Assembly: GCA_021163455.1 (NCBI GenBank)
Contig: JAGGWT010000010.1
Location: 1-7,168, forward strand
Direction: 5' to 3'
Source of the DNA: Thermoplasmata archaeon
GTDB lineage: Archaea > Thermoplasmatota > E2 > DHVEG-1 > B18-G2
Length of the DNA: 7,168 nt
The notes beneath the pieces were generated by a model, which had not been told where the DNA came from, did not search any database, and worked only from the letters and a program-made list of their open reading frames with translations. Made by a program: the position numbers and the translations under genes. Position 1 is the stretch's first letter. Every line of letters begins with the position of its first letter. This document shows positions 5,887 to 7,168 of the stretch, piece by piece.

Positions 5887-6539
5887 TCCAGTTCCCTCCT
5901 TTTACCCTTTATAAAGTCCTTGAGTTCTTTATATCCGCTCTCATTTCCGCGCATGATGAGGGTGTCTCCCTCCTTAAGCGTGGTATCTGCTCCGGGATTG
6001 TATATCCAGTAATCCTTCCTTCTTATAGCGATTATCTTAACCCCTGTCTCACTCTCTATCCTTAGTTCACCTATTGTCTTATTTTTTGCAGGTGAATTTT
6101 TAGGTATCTTTGTCTTGAAAATCTTTTCTTCTGCCTCCTTCAGTATTTTTGTCAGAAATTTTATCTTACTCTTTCCAAGTTGCAGGATTTTAACAATATC
6201 ACCTGCTGCATTTGATAGAGATTCAGCAGCCTCTGCTATCTGAAGGATGCCAGATAACTTTTCAGCATCCTCTTTCGTTCTCGCAGCCATCATAGCAATC
6301 ATTCTTATCTCGTAATTCAGATAGTCCATTCTCGCTTCCAGATACTTTACTTCCTCCGCTATGTCTTCATCCTGGAAAATCAGCGCAGAGTATGCGAGGT
6401 CTATGATTAGTTCAGATATGTTCTTCATTTCGGTGAGTATATCTTTTATGGATAAAGCCTTGTACTCAACCTCCTCAAACTCAACCTGTCTCCATTTAGG
6501 GGTTTTCTGCAATTTTCCCAGTATATCAAGTTTTTTCAT
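5883..6539 (-). CDS. PhoU-RCK_C (TrkA_C) regulatory protein, first of a tandem pair
   Basis: This 218-residue paralogue of the downstream gene shares SELIIDLAYSALIF and IAEEVKYLEARMDYL in the PhoU domain (about 28-120). It also shares GELRIESETGVKIIAIRRKDYWIYNP in the RCK_C domain (about 140-213). The pair clearly arose by duplication. It has about 18 extra N-terminal residues with a basic stretch (KLQKTPKWRQ). The first PhoU E-x3-D motif is intact (E68-A-R-M-D72), but the second reads E106-S-L-S-N110, with Asn in place of Asp. The segment between the domains is more basic than in its partner (LGKSKIKFLTK). GAGG (6550-6547) sits 7 bases before the ATG. The two products probably form a complex, as RCK domains dimerise. 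The effector transporter is not visible. Confidence 0.88.
   Translation of the reverse strand: MKKLDILGKLQKTPKWRQVEFEEVEYKALSIKDILTEMKNISELIIDLAYSALIFQDEDIAEEVKYLEARMDYLNYEIRMIAMMAARTKEDAEKLSGILQIAEAAESLSNAAGDIVKILQLGKSKIKFLTKILKEAEEKIFKTKIPKNSPAKNKTIGELRIESETGVKIIAIRRKDYWIYNPGADTTLKEGDTLIMRGNESGYKELKDFIKGKRRELD
5894..5900 (-). promoter_or_regulatory. Shine-Dalgarno for a TTG start
   Basis: AGGAGGG on the - strand lies 7 bases before the TTG at 5886-5884, within the last codons of the upstream paralogue. It is the strongest Shine-Dalgarno I see in the window and supports the rare TTG start. Confidence 0.7.
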
Positions 6540-6563
6540 CTTCCATCCTCAATAACCATGTAT

Positions 6564-6580
6564 CTTTATTTAATTTTTTA
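6564..6580 (-). promoter_or_regulatory. Possible TATA box for the PhoU-RCK_C operon
   Basis: The - strand reads TAAAAAATTAAATAAAG here, about 30-40 bases before the ATG at 6539. The exact box cannot be set. A start that leaves room for the GAGG at 6550-6547 needs the box near 6577. Composition is the only evidence. Confidence 0.35.
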
Positions 6581-6586
6581 TCGTAT

Positions 6587-6600
6587 GAAAAGCCCAAAAA
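6587..6600 (-). terminator. Possible U-rich archaeal terminator
   Basis: The - strand reads T5-GGGC-T4, about 195 bases past the stop of the Ig-domain gene and before the PhoU-RCK_C promoter. Archaeal termination often needs only short T-runs, so this fits, but its distance from the stop makes it uncertain. Confidence 0.25.
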
Positions 6601-6639
6601 TGCCAAACCTGCAGTAGTATGGAATCTGGTACTGCGAAG

Positions 6640-6663
6640 TTAATTGTGAATTTAATCGTGATG
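6640..6663. repeat. Imperfect 12-base tandem repeat upstream of the PhoU-RCK_C pair
   Basis: TTAATTGTGA (6640-6649) is followed 12 bases later by TTAATCGTGA (6652-6661), one mismatch in ten. It lies about 100 bases upstream of the PhoU-RCK_C start, where a regulator could bind upstream of the TATA box. A function is not shown. Confidence 0.4.
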
Positions 6664-6795
6664 TTCCTTTACAGTCGTCATATATTGAGATATAAACTTC
6701 ACCCATCCACAAATAATCTCGATGTACAGAATGCATAGGAAATTATTAGGGTGCATCTTTATTTTCAAGAAGAGTTAACCTGTTTTTGGGAGTTC

Positions 6796-7168
6796 TCATA
6801 GAATTTTCCATAGAACAACGTTATCTCTTCCTGCAAACTCTCCTTTCTCATCGTATGCCCTCACATACAGCAGATATTTTCCAAATCCGGGTTTGTTCCA
6901 TTTCCATGTGAATGGTGGCTGTGTATCAGCATAAACAAGTTTGTCATTCACATAGAACTCTACTTTGCTCAGGTTGCATAGCGGTTTTGCCACCACATCT
7001 ATTGGGCCAATAACCAGTTTATCACCGGGTCCTCTGACGAGTAGATTGAGGATTCCTTCTGCTTCCTTTCCAAAGATGTAAGCCGTCCAGTCTGCTGGTT
7101 TTGTCACACGTATAAATGTCCTGTTGTTGATGAATAACCTCACCATTCCTCTTGATCCACCCTGTACG
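6796..7168 (-). CDS. C-terminal part of a protein ending in an Ig-like domain, probably extracellular
   Basis: The frame stays open to the window edge: codons above the methionine at 7146 read VQGGSRG, so that methionine is unlikely to be the start and the N-terminus is outside. About 123 residues are visible. The last 65 form a bacterial-Ig/Fn3-like beta sandwich: SKVEFYVNDKLVYADTQPPFTWKWN, then GKYLLYVRAYDEKGEF and a final DNVVLWKIL strand. This 'KVEFYVDGK...D..PPF.W.W....G.Y.L.V.AYD..G' pattern is common at the C-termini of archaeal and bacterial surface or secreted proteins, including proteases and cell-surface repeats. An upstream strand-rich part (RLFINNRTFIRVTKPADWTAYIFG) may be another small beta domain. 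No catalytic motif, sortase signal or membrane helix is seen here, so the main function lies in the missing part. Confidence 0.75.
   Translation of the reverse strand, partial: VQGGSRGMVRLFINNRTFIRVTKPADWTAYIFGKEAEGILNLLVRGPGDKLVIGPIDVVAKPLCNLSKVEFYVNDKLVYADTQPPFTWKWNKPGFGKYLLYVRAYDEKGEFAGRDNVVLWKIL

Larger units (their letters stand above)
6540..6795. other. 256-base intergenic region with a likely promoter and no gene
   Basis: No convincing coding frame is seen between the two - strand genes. On the - strand, an A/T-rich box at about 6564-6580 (reading TAAAAAATTAAATAAAG) is placed to drive the PhoU-RCK_C pair. Further upstream, T5-GGGC-T4 (6600-6587) could be a U-rich terminator for the Ig-domain gene. 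Two weak structures are also present: GCAGTA (6611-6616) faces TACTGC (6630-6635) across a 13-base loop, and a 12-base imperfect tandem repeat lies at 6640-6663. None shows a recognisable riboswitch or tRNA-like fold. Confidence 0.5.

Noticed and set aside
6611..6635. A possible hairpin (GCAGTA/TACTGC, 13-base loop)
   Set aside because: A six-base stem with a long loop is weak and expected by chance in a spacer this long; no T-run follows on either strand.

Overview
This window looks like a piece of a euryarchaeal chromosome, roughly low-40s % GC by eye. The strongest evidence is a pantoate kinase of the archaeal GHMP type next to an archaeal-style bifunctional CoaBC. An archaeal-type Holliday junction resolvase-like nuclease, paired PhoU/RCK_C proteins, and promoters with a BRE/TATA element placed for leaderless mRNAs point the same way. 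I cannot fix the lineage. A methanogen, ANME-1/Syntrophoarchaeia or Archaeoglobi relative would fit the gene set, but that is inference. No RNA gene, CRISPR array, insertion sequence, integrase or phage-like gene is visible. Ten genes fill almost the whole window.

Layout. At 2-472 (+) lies the 3' part of an endonuclease III gene with its [4Fe-4S] cysteines. Four bases after its stop it meets a convergent three-gene operon (477-2190, - strand). In transcription order this encodes a two-CBS protein with a C-terminal zinc ribbon, a four-CBS protein, and a small zinc-finger protein. Each junction is a 4-base overlap or a closely coupled start. A 56-base divergent promoter (2191-2246) separates the operon from a resolvase-like PD-(D/E)XK nuclease (2247-2768, +). 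Next comes a second + strand operon (2809-5300): UspA-type ATP-binding protein, CoaBC, pantoate kinase. It runs tail-to-tail, with an 11-base overlap, into two tandem paralogous PhoU-RCK_C genes (5290-6539, -). After a 256-base spacer, the window ends in the C-terminal part of an Ig-like-domain protein, probably extracellular (6796-7168, -).

How the genes work together. CoaBC and pantoate kinase cover two of the three archaeal steps from pantoate to 4'-phosphopantetheine; the phosphopantothenate synthetase in between is not in the window. The CBS/zinc operon has the look of an adenine-nucleotide-sensing regulatory module without an obvious effector. The PhoU-RCK_C pair probably regulates an ion transporter encoded elsewhere.

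I see no single spectacular new system. The best leads are the CBS/zinc operon, a near-symmetrical bidirectional TATA element, and an iterated GC-rich palindrome (CGCCGGCG) that stands out from the AT-leaning background. A resolvase-like protein with an insertion after its first catalytic residue is the fourth.
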